Below, piece by piece: positions 37,601 to 49,599 of a DNA stretch of 64,000 nt (positions are counted from its first letter, which is position 1; each line of letters starts with the position of its first letter). A program made the translations under genes and the position numbers. A model generated the notes under the pieces. It was not told the origin of the DNA. It did not search any database and worked only from the letters and a program-made list of their open reading frames with translations. This stretch comes from Synchiropus splendidus (taxonomy: Eukaryota; Chordata; Actinopteri; Syngnathiformes; Callionymidae): the NCBI RefSeq assembly GCF_027744825.2, contig NC_071347.1:12399501-12463500 (forward strand), read 5' to 3'.

Positions 37601-40560
37601 TGTGGTCCACTCATCCCCCTGCTCTTTTTCACCATTGTATGTGCCGTCTGGAATGAACTGTCTATTTACAAACTGAAGCATTTCATGCAAAAATAAGAAA
37701 AAACAACATTGTGTTAAAATAAGAAACTGGACATTGAACAAGCACAAAGCAAACTCACCTCTGTCGTCTCCACGGCTATTGGCTCCACAAATTCCTCAAT
37801 TATTTCTGTTTCTGCAGAGCGAGAAAGGAGATGCTAAAGTTACAGCTTGACTGTAAAAGACGACAAACTCAGTCGATCAGCACCGACCTGTGTCGACAGG
37901 CTGCTCTTCTGCCTCGGACGATTCAGTGACGGACGCCGTCGACACTGCTGCGGCAGCGACCAGCTCTGCCTCTTCCCTCTCCTCTTCCTCCACCTCACAC
38001 ACGCCATTTTGGTGAGTAGCTGTCGTCTTGTCGAAGTAACCACTCAACAAAAGCTGGTCCAAGGTTTCCTTCAGCGCTTTGTCTGGACAGCAAAAAAGGT
38101 GATTGATGAGAAAAGCAAGAGACACTTTTTCAGCCATCACATTTAGACAAAGTGAAATTACAGCCGAAAGCTAAAGCTAAAAATGCAACTCACTGCAAGG
38201 TAAAGGCTTTGAATCAAAGCTTGTTGAATCTCATGCTCATAACTAACATTCAGCTCCTCCAACAAGCTTCCCTCTGATTTGAGTCACATCAATAGCACAT
38301 ACCCATGTCCCGGGTCAAAAATCTGAATTTTATTTGAGCAGATTTGTCAATATAAAGCAACATAAAAATGTGGACTGAGCTGAACAAAGGTCAGTCACAC
38401 AAATAAATAAAAAACTAGCTAAAAAAACAGATAAAAACATTTCACAACTCACGAGGAAACTTCTGGAGTTTGAGTCAAATAAGTATAAAGACAAATAGTG
38501 CTCAAAAGTAAAAATCAACTGCAACTGATTTATTCCTGTGAAAATATTTTGAATCACATCATGCAGCTTTTTTCACTGATGTTACAAACTTTGATGAACA
38601 ATATAATACATTTCTGTATCAGGATACATTTAACGTCTTCTTATCAAATAGTACACACTTTTACATTGAAGTCATATAAATAAGATTGAATGAAACTATC
38701 CAGAGAGTTGTGTCCTCATCACTCACCATATTGTATCCGTTTTAAAACATGAAAATTCCAATCATTTATTATTTCTCCATTTTTTTTACTTCCACTTTTG
38801 CAGTTGGAATTTAGTAATACCAGCATATTTACAGTAGATGCCCAACTGGGTTAATGTGCACAGGGTGGCAGCTCTGGTGTCAAGAAAACATTTCTTGCAG
38901 TGTACCGTTCAGTAAAAAACTAAACTTAAGACGCCACTGTGAAACACAGCTGCTGCTACAATGCACTCAGATGACAAACAATAGTAGCAAAATAAATTGC
39001 TCGTCACTTTATGTGGCGGAACAACCAATAATATATTGCTTATTTACCGTCAATAATCAGTGATAAGGGTGGTGTAAAGGGTGAACTTGCAGTGACCAAT
39101 CCAGGGTTAAATACAGTAATATTAAAAAGACGTGAATTAGTACTTTATAATAATTAGTTGCCATTATACATATTAATAAGTCATTTATTTATGGTGCTGC
39201 AGTTTCTCTAATCTTAAGAGTAACCCATACATTTTGCTATCCGACAAACGTGTCCCCCAAAGTTCAAAGGTCTGCTGGGTCACTGTACCAAACTGGGTCA
39301 CCTGTATTTTGATGCAGCACTAGCTTGTGACCACTGGAGCTACAGGCTACTGGCAAAGTGCCCCGCTGCAGAATCGGGATAAACCCACAGAGCTCATTTC
39401 TAAGCAGAATGCAGCAGAAGGAGAAGACCAACAATGGAGAGTGCAGAGAGTTCAATTAGCCCTGATACAACAATCTGAAAAACATGAGGGGATGAAACAC
39501 AAGTCTGCTTATTGTCATTAAAATAAAGTAATGACAGAGCACTACGCAATAATGACACTAGTCAAGGATGTATTAACGCCAACTATACATGGAAATGAAC
39601 TCAAAAGCCACTTACATGTTGTCCCAACCACAGCCTTGTCCTTCCCCTCCATCAGATCCCAGAGATGTACCGATGCCTCTTCATACTGGTCAACCAACCT
39701 GGAAGAGTGCAGATCAGCTGAATGAATACACTTCAAGATGAAAAAAATAGAAATTATTATTTTAATATAGAATTGAAACCACCCTGGAGACACGCACCGA
39801 ATGTTTTGGTCTCGGTCTGGCCCCACTAACTTGTAGAACTCATCAAAAGCAGAAAGTTCTGTGTCTGTTATCAAAGGTGAGCCTCCAGCTCCCTGCTTCA
39901 GGTCCTGTCGCACAGTCTCGTCCCCCAGTCGATCGAGGAGGTACTGCAGCTCCAGGACTGACTTCAGCCTCCGCTGCTCTGCCTCCTCCCGGAGTAGCTG
40001 CTCTCGCCGCGCCAACTTCTTCACTCCCTTCTGGATCTGGTTTCAAAAGAGCGGTCCTGCTCACTAATATGTTCACAGTTCTTTCAGAGTTAAGACAGTG
40101 TTTACTTACATCTTGGCCAAGTAGAATAAATGTCTTTTGCAATTCTTTGGCAAATTCCAAATTATTTAGAACTTCCTGATACTTGGAGAGGGCTTCCTGG
40201 AAGTTAAAAAACAAACTACAATCAAATCAACTACTACTTTAATCCAAATATGAATATCACTGTGTACCAACCAGCTGGTCCTGATTCAGTCTTTCGCCTT
40301 TATCCTTCCTGATTTGATAATCATCCAATTTGCTCTGCAAAAAATCAGACTGCAGTGAAAACCAATTCCATCAACACACAGATACAGGTTTGAGAATAAA
40401 CCTTTTTCTTTTCCATGTTGCGGGCCTTTTTGTCGATGACACACAGGACTTGCTTCATAACATCGGACTGTCCGCCAGCATTGCCCATTAAGCCTGGAGC
40501 GGATCCCACCTCAGGGCTGGCAGACTGCACGGTCCCATTTGCATTCATAGCTGAGGGCAT
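34652..40560 (-). CDS. caprin1: Caprin-1, cell-cycle-associated RNA-granule protein
   Basis: 17 coding exons: 40560-40402, 40334-40272, 40196-40110, 40036-39798, 39698-39616, 38082-37888, 37811-37759, 37672-37592, 36987-36811, 36742-36634, 36548-36487, 36412-36320, 35859-35713, 35431-35278, 35206-35030, 34930-34824 and 34738-34652; 2073 nt, 690 aa (human 709). The N-terminal third (from MKQVLCVIDKKARNMEKKK, about 35-265) is the helical HR1 dimer region. An acidic stretch follows (EVEEEEREEAELV). The G3BP-binding motif is at about 375-395 (YNFMQDSMLEF, then DPAIVSAQPM). The tail (about 568-690) is rich in RG/GYR and GY repeats (YNSRGMSRGG, GGYDGYRPPF) typical of RNA-binding, phase-separating proteins. 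Caprin-1 binds G3BP1/2, nucleates stress granules and controls translation of bound mRNAs. The ATG directly follows a splice acceptor (CCCACAG|ATG), so the 5' UTR is entirely upstream. The extreme C-terminus is short and divergent (GNxQ-type STQALRS), unlike the longer human tail. I did not decide between teleost paralogues. Confidence 0.97.
38083..39615 (-). other. CAPRIN1 intron 5
   Basis: At 1.5 kb this is the longest intron between coding exons. It is AT-rich with TAAATAAATAAA-like runs near 38.4 kb. No exon, RNA gene or recognisable transposon is seen. Confidence 0.55.
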
Positions 40561-41049
40561 CTGTGGGATAGTAGAATTTAATTTTAAAATAGTTACTACA
40601 CAACATGTTGAACTTTGCAAAGGCAAAATGACTGAGATGAGAGTTCAACAGTACACGTTATGATAATATAATATCTAACAGCAAAGTTTTAACATCGATT
40701 ACAAAATGGTTAGCAGGTTACTGATAACAACATACAAATCCACCACAACGGAAAACAAAGAGCTTGACAGGAAAAGCAAGAATGCAGAATGTGATTAGCA
40801 AGTATTTTAAAATACAACGCTAGTCGCACTAGTGAGTTTCATCACGAGTTTGGGTTTAGTGAAGAGAGTTCCAGAAGCTTTTGCGCATATCCGTCGAACT
40901 ACACACAAGCGACACACAATATATTCAATTGAGAAACTGTGACAGCGGCTGTAATTTTGAGGCAATAACCGTGGGAGCAATTCCATATTTCGAAAGTTGG
41001 TCGTTAGCAAGTGTTAGCAAGCTCGAGTCCACCACCTCTCGACAGTCAC

Positions 41050-41420
41050 CTTTCTAAGAGCAATTCACTCGAGGCTCACACTTTGAAAAGCAAAATGAGA
41101 AGTTGAATACCATCACTTTTAATAGAGCAAATCTAACTGTCCGTAATGCGTCGAGGTACAGTAAAATGTCCGCACTAGCGGCTCATGCTAACTCATGCAG
41201 CCGGGTCCGGAAGCTCGAGCTTGGGGCTGAAGCGACACCTTCTTCCACATACCTTTTGTGTTGTGAATCCACCGAAGTAGCTCGCTATTTAAATATACGA
41301 AGAGGTCGAGGTGTTTTTATTATTGTTTCTGTCGTGTTGCCTTATTTGTTGCTTATCACTCTGAAATATGTGGGATCCGCCCCGCCGGCCTCACCGACAA
41401 CTGAGACGGTTCTATAGACG
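41050..41420 (-). promoter_or_regulatory. Candidate CAPRIN1 5' UTR exon and promoter
   Basis: The first coding exon begins right at an acceptor, so a noncoding exon lies upstream. A usable minus-strand donor (GAAAG|GTGACT) is at 41050/41049. A CpG-containing stretch with a GC box (CCGCCCCGCC, near 41,380) lies upstream of it. Pairing of donor and acceptor is inferred. Confidence 0.35.
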
Positions 41421-44099
41421 CTCAAACTCTTTATAAAGGCGTGCCTCCAATTTTAGCTGTCTCATAACCGCCTGTCCATATAACAAATTAAAACATTAGT
41501 AAACAAAGAACTGATAATTATAATTAATTATATAAAGCATAAGAACCATCATATTACACAATTATTTTAAAGCGCATTGTTTATTTTAGGATTAAACGTG
41601 AAAAGTAATATTTTTTACAATCAGGCATATCGTGGAACAGCATCTTGGCAGAAAATCTGCACACTCACTTGCTTCGAGGCTTCTCTGCTTTCAGCTAGAA
41701 ACATTAGTGTTTGCGAGGGGTGTTGTATTTTTTAACTCGTTTGGCGCAGGTTAACTTGAGAGGACACTGATTTGTCGCGATCACTTGTTATATATGGTAC
41801 AAACAAATACACATATAACGTGTTAACTGAATATCTTTGCTTCCGAAAAAGCATTTGGCTTGAACACGATTCAACTAAACTCGTGAACGGGATTAAACAA
41901 GTGAGATCGAAAATGAGAAAAAAAAAAAAAAAAGCCAGAAGCTGGTTCCCTCTCACACACAATGGCAGCATCCATCACTCCAGATTCCATCACCAACTAT
42001 TTGATTCGACAACAGCTGACGTGCTGTGCTGCACAGCTGTGGCGCCGAACAGGCTCATTTCTTTTGTCTGGAATGTTCTGTGCTATGTGTCTAATCGAAC
42101 TTTATCAAGATGCCAGGATTTATCAGGATAAATTGTGAACTATAATGTGACTACTATTTAGCACGACAAGTTCATCTTTAATATTAAAACTGTAATTGAC
42201 ACGAACAATGTAGTTTAATATATAAAAATAGCAGACTTTGAATGACGTTGCTGTAACTGTATTTAATCTGTATTAAGGTGTTCGGAGATCTTGTCACAAT
42301 AATAGTGATAATAATAATTGTAATAATTTATATTATACAGTATGGGTACCGTTTCAACGCCTTTATTTGTTATATTTTTCAGCATTAAAATGAACTGAGA
42401 TGTTCGTATAATTTCGGAATATCGATGGTAATATACGAAAACACTAGTTTTCCACTTTTCAAATAGTCGCCGCTAGGTGTCAGCATCGCTCGGCGGTCAT
42501 TATTTTAATTTAAACGCTTGAATTTTCTACAAAACACCAACAAATTCTGTTGACAAGTCCCTGTCCAAATTTCATCAGTTCATTTTCATCTACCTTTTTC
42601 CTTAATGTCACAGAAAGCAGGAGCTATATGTCATCAATTGCCTTTTTGGACTGTGGGAGGCAGAATACCTGGAAGAAACGCTGCTATTTTTTATCAGAAT
42701 TAACATGTAATGGAGGAATGCACCGCCAGGAAGCTGTGAACATGGCTGCAGAGCCTCTGGATTGCAACGTTCCATGGAAAGTGTTTTCTTTTTCGGATGA
42801 TACTGACCAGGGGAGGATTCCAAGTGCAAGTGAAGCTCCCTTTCAACGAGTGACTCATTTCCGCCGTCTGTCGTATGTCAAAATGGAAGCGAGATGGAAT
42901 GCCAGGGTGTTTCCACGCTTAGTGTCTGATGCAAAAACCTGCAGCAAACAACAACTGCGCAGCTCGCTGAAATTAATTTCAGGCAGGAAGCATTAAAACG
43001 TTCCTGTTCCTGTTGTTCTGAAGGCGATCCCGAACAGACGCCACTTATCGCTTCACTTGAGATACGACAGGAAGTGCTCCGTTTTGTTATTGCTGTTAGC
43101 GGGTCGCGCTCTCAAGGAGTCGACACCATGTCCTTTATCTTGTTGTTTCAAGACATTATGCCACAGATGCAGCAAGCCAACATTTTTTTTATTAATATGT
43201 GGGGTTTAGATGTCGTACCACCAGACGTTTTCCAGTTCCACAAATATAAATACATTTTTAAAAATCATGGAAATGGCGCCTTGGACTTTTCAGCGGTTAC
43301 TTCAGCTCCAACTTTCAGTGAAAATGCATATAAATCAATCTATAAAAATTGAATTAAAATGGTCCAAAGCTTGAACATGCTTCAAGCATCACTTATGTTG
43401 CCTCAGAATGCTGTAATATGTTCACATAAAGACTGAAAATGTGACATATTTCATTACCATCCCTAAAATTCCACGCAGCTTTCAGCTCCATAATGCTCTT
43501 AGTATCACACAGGCAAAACAGGAAGCTGGACATGACTGACACGACTTCCCAAATGGTCTCCTGGATTCTTAACTGTTTGTTGACCAGACCTCCAATTTCT
43601 CATTATTGTAAAATAATATTAAGCTGTAAGGGTTATATTTGACATTCATTGACAAGAAGTCTAACAGTTGTATGACAAACATATCACACGGAACATGAAT
43701 GTGGAGCAACAGCAATAATGGCATCTGCAGTTGTTTCTGACTCCTATCATGCAGAACCATCTGGAGTCTTTATGAGAAACCATAAAAGATGTGCCATGAT
43801 ACATGTGTGGGGCAGGAAGTGAATGCCCCTTCATTCAACTTTACAGGAAGTGAAAACAGCTCATATTTAACGTCAGGTCAGTGGAGTTTTGCCACCCTCG
43901 AGAAAATTGATGCATGAGTCTTCTTTAAACAAAAAGCTTTTTAAACATCACATCAACAGTTATAAAAAAAAGATCTAGTGATTTTAATAGCAAAAACATG
44001 GACAGCTGAGTAGCGGGTAAATACTCAATACTTTTCATTTAACTTTGCAATGATCAAAGTCTGTAAAAGATATATGAATTAAATTTTTTGAACCTCTGA

Positions 44100-44170
44100 A
44101 TCAGTGGTTCTCAAGCAGCAGTATGTGTACCCCATCGGGGCCCTCCTGGAGATACGTGAGTTCTAATATA
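44100..44170. mobile_element. Possible hAT-type transposon end
   Basis: The stretch CAGTGGTTCTCAAGCAGCAG, followed by a GTGTACCCC..GGGGCCC segment, resembles the CAGTGGTTCTCAAACTG..GTACCCC termini of hAT-family elements. No second end or transposase frame was found, and a similar weak match (CAGTGTTTCTCTACTCGGGG) lies near 25,327. Confidence 0.3.
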
Positions 44171-45731
44171 TGTATATTCCAAAAAAGTATACATTATAGA
44201 TGTTAATAAATATAAGAATATAAGAAAAAAGTTTTTTGTGTGCTAGTAGTTCAATTGTTTATTAGTAATTATGATAAGGAAATTACATGGAAGCGAATAC
44301 AGTGTTTTGCCGTCACAGTGTTCAATGATTGTCACTGTTGATTGACACTGTTGTTTTCATTCTTGGTGTTATGTTCTTGCGCTTCAGCCCTAAAAATAGT
44401 GAATGGTTAAAATTAACCTCCTCGAAGTTGTATTTTCTCAGACAGTATTTTATTCATGCAATTTAACCTTCAGACACAAAATATGTTTTAGTATGCACCC
44501 TCAGCCCCCCCACACCCCTTCTTTCCACTGCCTCTATAAAATGCACAAAAAAGTACACCTCTGCATAACATTGTATCCTAGTTAACATTAAAAAAAAAAG
44601 AGAGAAAAGAAAGTAATATAGATCAACTTCCAATAAAGAATAACTTTATCAACAATGTTTTTGTCTGTAACAGAAAACCCTTAAAGTGCATCAATTTGCC
44701 TGGAATTAAAAAAAAATGGATGTACAATTAGACTTTATTCTAGTAAGACAGAAGCGAAACACAATCCTACATGACTCTATATATGTTGTCAAGACATTGC
44801 CATGCACACCTCCATCTGGGGTCTTTTCTCTCAGTGCCTTGTGCCTGGTTCTCTTGAGGTTTCTGCATGAAAGGATCAAATGTCAAACTATAAACTATAT
44901 TGCTAATATAGAGAGGCTGAGTACAAGGGCAGTTTGGATTGAGTGGCACACTTCAAGTCCATGAATGGACTTAGTTGGCCACTGCGTTGTAAATAAGACA
45001 AGAGTTTTCCCAGAACTAACAAAGAAATAGGATAAGATTGCAGCGACCAGCCCAAAAAAGAAAAGGCTTGAAAATACAATTTTACTGTATGCAGTGAAAT
45101 ACATCTGGAACACGGTGCCCCACTTCTTAAATGAGGAGCACCTTGGAGAACTACACTCATCCTCCCTTCCTACTATGTACGTGGACCCCAAAAACAAAGA
45201 AAATAAACGGCTTTGTGGATCATCTGGGGGTTTCTTTAGCTGAAGCAGGAGTTGCTGTTTAATCTCGTGGGTCTGTGAACTGGTTAAACTGGTCATGTAA
45301 TTGATTTGCATTAACCACCAACTGTGTCTAGACCTCTGTTTCCTATCACTGCAGCTCCCTGTATTTCAGTTCCAGAGCACCTTCATGCACAACAACTGTG
45401 AAACAAAGTTGTGATGAACAGCAGCCAGATCACCTCTAGCTCTCTCAGCTTGGTGGTGATCCAGTGACGCACCGTCCAACAGCTGTGTAGCTCAGGGATT
45501 CATTTATCCCTTAATTTTGACTAAGTCCTTCTCTGCATCTGGCCAAGGACCCACTCTGGTGCTTTATCTCTCAGCCCAGTCAAACCGCTCTGCGAGACCC
45601 TCCCTCCTGCAGGGAGCCCCCCAAACCCTGGCAGGCGATAAGAGGAAGCAGATCTTGGGTGAAATACAGGCACCAAATTCATCTTTAGACTACATAATGA
45701 CTATGTGGGAAAACAACGCACAAAACCTATC

Positions 45732-45812
45732 TGATATTGTTTGTTTGTTTTTTTTAAACGAAGCAGATATTGTTTTGTTTTGTTTTTTTTTAAACGAAGC
45801 AGATATTGTTCT
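45732..45812. repeat. Imperfect tandem repeat, unit about 35 bp
   Basis: The unit TTTTTTAAACGAAGCAGATA, followed by TTGTTT.., occurs twice in full and once in part. The unit is too regular for chance and too short to classify. Confidence 0.7.
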
Positions 45813-46369
45813 TTTTTTTTAAAGGGATGGCAAACTGGTATGACCAAAATAGCGAATGTGACATTCAATCCAGGCCACAAGGATCTCGTAACCAACTGTA
45901 ATACTCAATAAAAACCGTTGATTATTCCCTGAAACAGAGTCATAGAGCTTGTAAACTGACAAAAGTCTTTTATACTTCACAAAAAACCAGAGGAGTTTAA
46001 ATATATGTGGAGAACATTTTTCCCCACTAATAAATAATAGTAAATTAAGACGAACAATAATAACCACTATATTTGGGGGTATTGCCACAAGAATGTAATA
46101 TTAAGTTTCAAAAGAAATGTTTGAGTAAATGTCTTTTTAATTTTCAGTGCCTCTTAAAACAGCCTTCTTGCTGTCATACATGCATTTCTTTAAGACTTCC
46201 ACACTTGTTTAGCTCCAGTTTTGCCAATTGACTAAATGTGAAATTGATCCGTCAGTGCGCCCCAAAATAGGCACTTTTATTGTAACAAAGCGCGTAGAAT
46301 GTCGGAAAGCGACAGAGAAGATTACAGCCCATAAACGTTTCTCATGTCTATCAAGATCCAAAAAGGAGT

Positions 46370-46812
46370 CGTGAGCGTCCGGGGGAGCGCGCGCGCGCGC
46401 ACGCACGCAGCCGCTCGTCACGAGCCGCCTCGCGCTTCAGTCTGCCGCTTTAAGAGCCATTTCCTCTCATTGTGCGGAGTCGTGAGCAGGAAGACGGAAA
46501 CGAGAGCAGAGCCAGGGGGAGGTCAGCCGTATTTAAACACGATGTGTCGCCTCGCTAACGGACCGCTGCCCGCCTGCAGGAGCGTGGATGCTGCGGACGC
46601 CGGTGACCTTCGGCTGGACTGGTGATGGCGCTCAGCGAGCAGACCAGCTGACTATGGAGACCCTTTCAGCCTCGATCGTCTTGACAACTGAAGACTGACC
46701 GAATCATATTTGCAATATTGGACAGCACCGACTGACTGAGGAGAGCGACGTCTGGAAGAGCAGGTGCAGCTTCAGGTCCAGCTCATCTGGACTCGACTGC
46801 CATATTCCCAAA
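46370..46812 (+). promoter_or_regulatory. LMO2 promoter and 5' UTR
   Basis: This is the most CpG-rich stretch of the window, starting with an alternating GC tract (46387-46409) that could adopt Z-DNA. It contains ETS-type cores (AGGAAG near 46,489; TTCCTC near 46,461) and a TATTTAAA box at about 46,530. ETS control of Lmo2 promoters in blood and endothelium is established for mammals; that it operates here is inference. Confidence 0.5.
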
Positions 46813-48804
46813 ATGTCATCCACCATCGAGAGGAAAAGCCTGGAAGCCAATGAGTACGTACTTCAAACATCTATTGTTGGATACTACAGTAGGTTTAGCA
46901 ACGGTTAACAAGAGAGGAGGCCCGAAACATACAGGTGATAATATTTAGATCTAACAAAGCGGAGACACGCAGCATGAAGCGGTGACTTAACGCGCCACGC
47001 CGCCAGAACTATGAGAGTTGTTTAGATTCTTCACGCACGAGCTGTCAGATGGTCCACAGCACGCGCACGCTGTCAGTAGCTACTGTAAACTAACATCACA
47101 AGTCCATGGCTGATAAACCCGACATTCTGCTGCTCTTCAAACAAAGCGGCAGCTCTGGCTTTATCCCCAACACCGGTGATAAAACCTCTTATTTCCAATT
47201 ACTGTATAACAATGCAGCTCCTCCCATTTCCACTAAAATTACTGCTTCCTGTACAACTTGTGGTTTCTACTCTTCCACTGTGGGACTTTTTTTTCCTCCT
47301 AATCTCACGAAACCTTATTGTAACGCAGCAATAATTTTAATCTAAAATAAGAATTACAACTTAACTACAGCGACTCCTGCTACCATTTTCCCACTAACGT
47401 CGCTTTAGTTGTTACCAATTCTGTAATAACTTCAAGTACTTATACAAGGTCACCCACTACCTCCGATGGTTCCCTTTGACCTTCAACCACTATCACTTTG
47501 GTGACTTGAACGTCAAGTTTTGTGTCTACATCTGCAACTATACTGCGCAAGTTTTTCAGTGCATTACAGATGTTTTTGAATTGAGAAGATTTCAGGTCAG
47601 AGGTCTGGTCACGTGTCCCAGTAATTCTATATTCTGTTCGTGCCCCAGCGTTTTCCACATCCATGAACAACGAGACCATAACTCTTAAAAACCATTGCGC
47701 ATAGCGTTCCTGTCATTAACTGGTCCAACATTGCCCCCGTGTGACCAAAACTGTTACACTACAACTGGATTGGGCACAAGTAACGTGAGGCTGTATTGTT
47801 TAATACGGTTACACGGACGTAGCTTTTCACTTGAATTCATTAGAAATGTGCTTTGAAATGATCGAAATCATATATTTTGTAATAAATATATGTAAATAAA
47901 AATCATTGGACTGTTTACCTCAGACCACAACCCATCTGTGAGTTCATCCTTTGGCAGTACAAATGCATCTATTATGCTAAGTTTAAATCATAGATTTTTG
48001 ATTTTTTTTTAAACTGGACGTTGGCCTGAATCTAATGGGTTATCATTTTATTTGGTGAAGGGAGCCAGTGGACGAGGTCCTCCAGATGCCTCCATCTCTC
48101 CTGACTTGTGGTGGATGCCAGCAGAGCATCGGAGACCGTTTTTTCCTAAAGGCCATCGAGCAGTACTGGCACGAGGACTGTCTGAGCTGCGACCTGTGTG
48201 GCTGTCGACTGGGAGAAGTCGGCCGTCGGCTCTACTACAAACTGGGACGGAAATTATGTCGGCGAGATTACCTCAGGTTGGTCTTCCTACTATTTATATT
48301 TATATTTATATTTATATTTATATAAGCCAGTTGTTTGTTAATACAAATAAAATGGAATTTTTGTTTCAAATCAAATGTAATAAATATTAATAAATAAATA
48401 TTAATAAATGCAAAACTGACACATTTCAAACAGGTATATCCGTTTTATTGTGTATTGAAGCTAGTGGCTTTATTCTGCTTTTAATAATATTGGCTTCAAA
48501 ATGAAGCGTCCTTGCTCTAGAGGGCAAAGGTATGGTGTGTTGTGACTAATGTTTTCACATTTGTTTGCCCACCCTCAGACTGTTTGGCCAGGACGGTCTC
48601 TGCGCGTCCTGTGAGAAAAGGATCAGAGCCTTTGAGATGACGATGCGTGTCCGAGACAAGGTCTACCATCTGGAGTGTTTCAAGTGTGCCGCCTGCCAGA
48701 AACACTTCTGTGTCGGTGACCGCTACCTGCTCATCAACTCGGACATTGTTTGCGAGCAGGACATCTTTGAGTGGACCAAACTCACTCACAACAGCATGGT
48801 TTGA
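46813..48804 (+). CDS. lmo2: LIM domain only 2 (rhombotin-2)
   Basis: Three exons: 46813-46853, 48061-48276 and 48579-48804; 483 nt, 160 aa (human 158), almost identical to human over both LIM domains. LIM1 spans about 30-90 (first zinc ligand pair CGGC at 30-33, then HEDCLSC and CDLCGC). LIM2 spans about 94-153 ([18 protein letters not shown]). The N-terminus is [20 protein letters not shown]; the C-terminus has a few extra residues (THNSMV). LMO2 has no DNA-binding activity of its own. It bridges LDB1 to the TAL1/E-protein and GATA factors in a nuclear complex essential for blood and endothelial development. The exon 2 acceptor is AAG rather than CAG/TAG, a weaker but accepted site. An AATAAA overlaps the end of the stop region (48804 onward), with a better-placed signal at 49183. 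Confidence 0.98.
46854..48060 (+). other. LMO2 intron 1
   Basis: 1.2 kb. The first 250 bp remain CpG-rich, continuing the promoter; the rest is AT-rich. An open frame at 47106-47345 shows no family motif. Such introns often hold enhancers, but I see no decisive site cluster. Confidence 0.55.
48292..48324. repeat. (TTTATA)n hexanucleotide repeat in LMO2 intron 2
   Basis: About five TATATT units, starting 15 bp after the donor at 48276. Confidence 0.9.
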
Positions 48805-49182
48805 AATAAACTGTCGGAGGATTTGGAGCATCTCTATGTCCTCGCGAGAGAAAAACGTTATAAATATACATGTTTGCAGCTCTGTCACGTGTTTTTTACT
48901 TGAGAGATCAACATGGTCTGGAATGACTTCATCTCGGTGGGAATTGTTCTAAACTGCACCAGCAACAACTCAGGATTTGATGCTGAGAAATTTTAATATA
49001 AACATGCAATATGAATGACCTGCATTACTCAAGAGAATGCAACTCTTGTAAACGTTTTTTTTTTACTATGAAATGCTTTTGCATCTTCTTTGTCCAGTCT
49101 GAAACACTGTTGAAGATTGTGCGTTTAATTCCTTTTTGTGGAATTGCAAGTTGAACTATTGTACCACAGAAACGTGAATTTT

Positions 49183-49188
49183 AATAAA
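49183..49188 (+). terminator. LMO2 poly(A) signal
   Basis: AATAAA 379 bases after the LMO2 stop. A T/GT-rich stretch follows at 49,200-49,225. It is the best-placed signal, though an earlier AATAAA overlaps the stop codon region. Confidence 0.6.
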
Positions 49189-49299
49189 CAATAATAATGA
49201 AATTTGTGGCACTCTTCTAATGTCGTGAGTTCATAATTTAACTTAAGAAGGCACCATGGGTGCAAACTAGTCAAATCTAATGAAATCGAATCATGAAAC

Positions 49300-49485
49300 A
49301 GTATTTGAGTTTATTTAAACAGTGTGCAATTTTCTGAGGCCACTAGATGGCGCTCCTGGTTTAGAAATGATGTGAGGTTTGGTTGAATTAGTTGTTCAAG
49401 TCCAATCCTTTCACAGCAGACAGCGCCATCAGGTGGCCTCTGAAAATCAGGATACTGTTTCATGAAACCTCATCCACCCTTCAAC
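49300..49485. repeat. Dispersed palindromic repeat, copy B (CTCF-like motifs)
   Basis: The left arm reads TTTTCTGAGGCCACTAGATG and continues GCGCTCC; the right arm holds GTGGCCTCTGAAAATCAGGA and then TACTGTTTCATGAAACCTCA. The left arm contains CCACTAGATGGCGCT, a full match to the CTCF core. The arms are inverted copies, about 185 bp end to end. This is the most complete copy in the window. Confidence 0.75.
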
Positions 49486-49599
49486 ACTGGCACAAAATGC
49501 CAAAAAAAATGACTTAAAAACCACTTGGCATCCTTGGACCATATGAACATCAAGTCGAATTTTGGTTATTTTTTGAAAAAATTGAACATACGACTGACT

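Larger units (their letters stand above)
41421..46369. other. CAPRIN1-LMO2 intergenic region
   Basis: Divergent spacer of about 5 kb. It holds poly-A tracts (41.92 kb), a possible hAT-type end (44.1 kb) and a 35-bp tandem duplication (45.73-45.81 kb). Two longer unexplained open frames are present: a 148-codon frame at 42550-42996 (+) and a 138-codon frame at 45311-44895 (-) with a hydrophobic segment. Neither shows a known domain. LMO2 regulatory elements are expected here, but none can be fixed from sequence. Confidence 0.45.

Noticed and set aside
39542..40024. 160-codon frame as an independent gene
   Set aside because: Its first half is the CAPRIN1 exon 40036-39798; the rest is intron read-through and the next exon.
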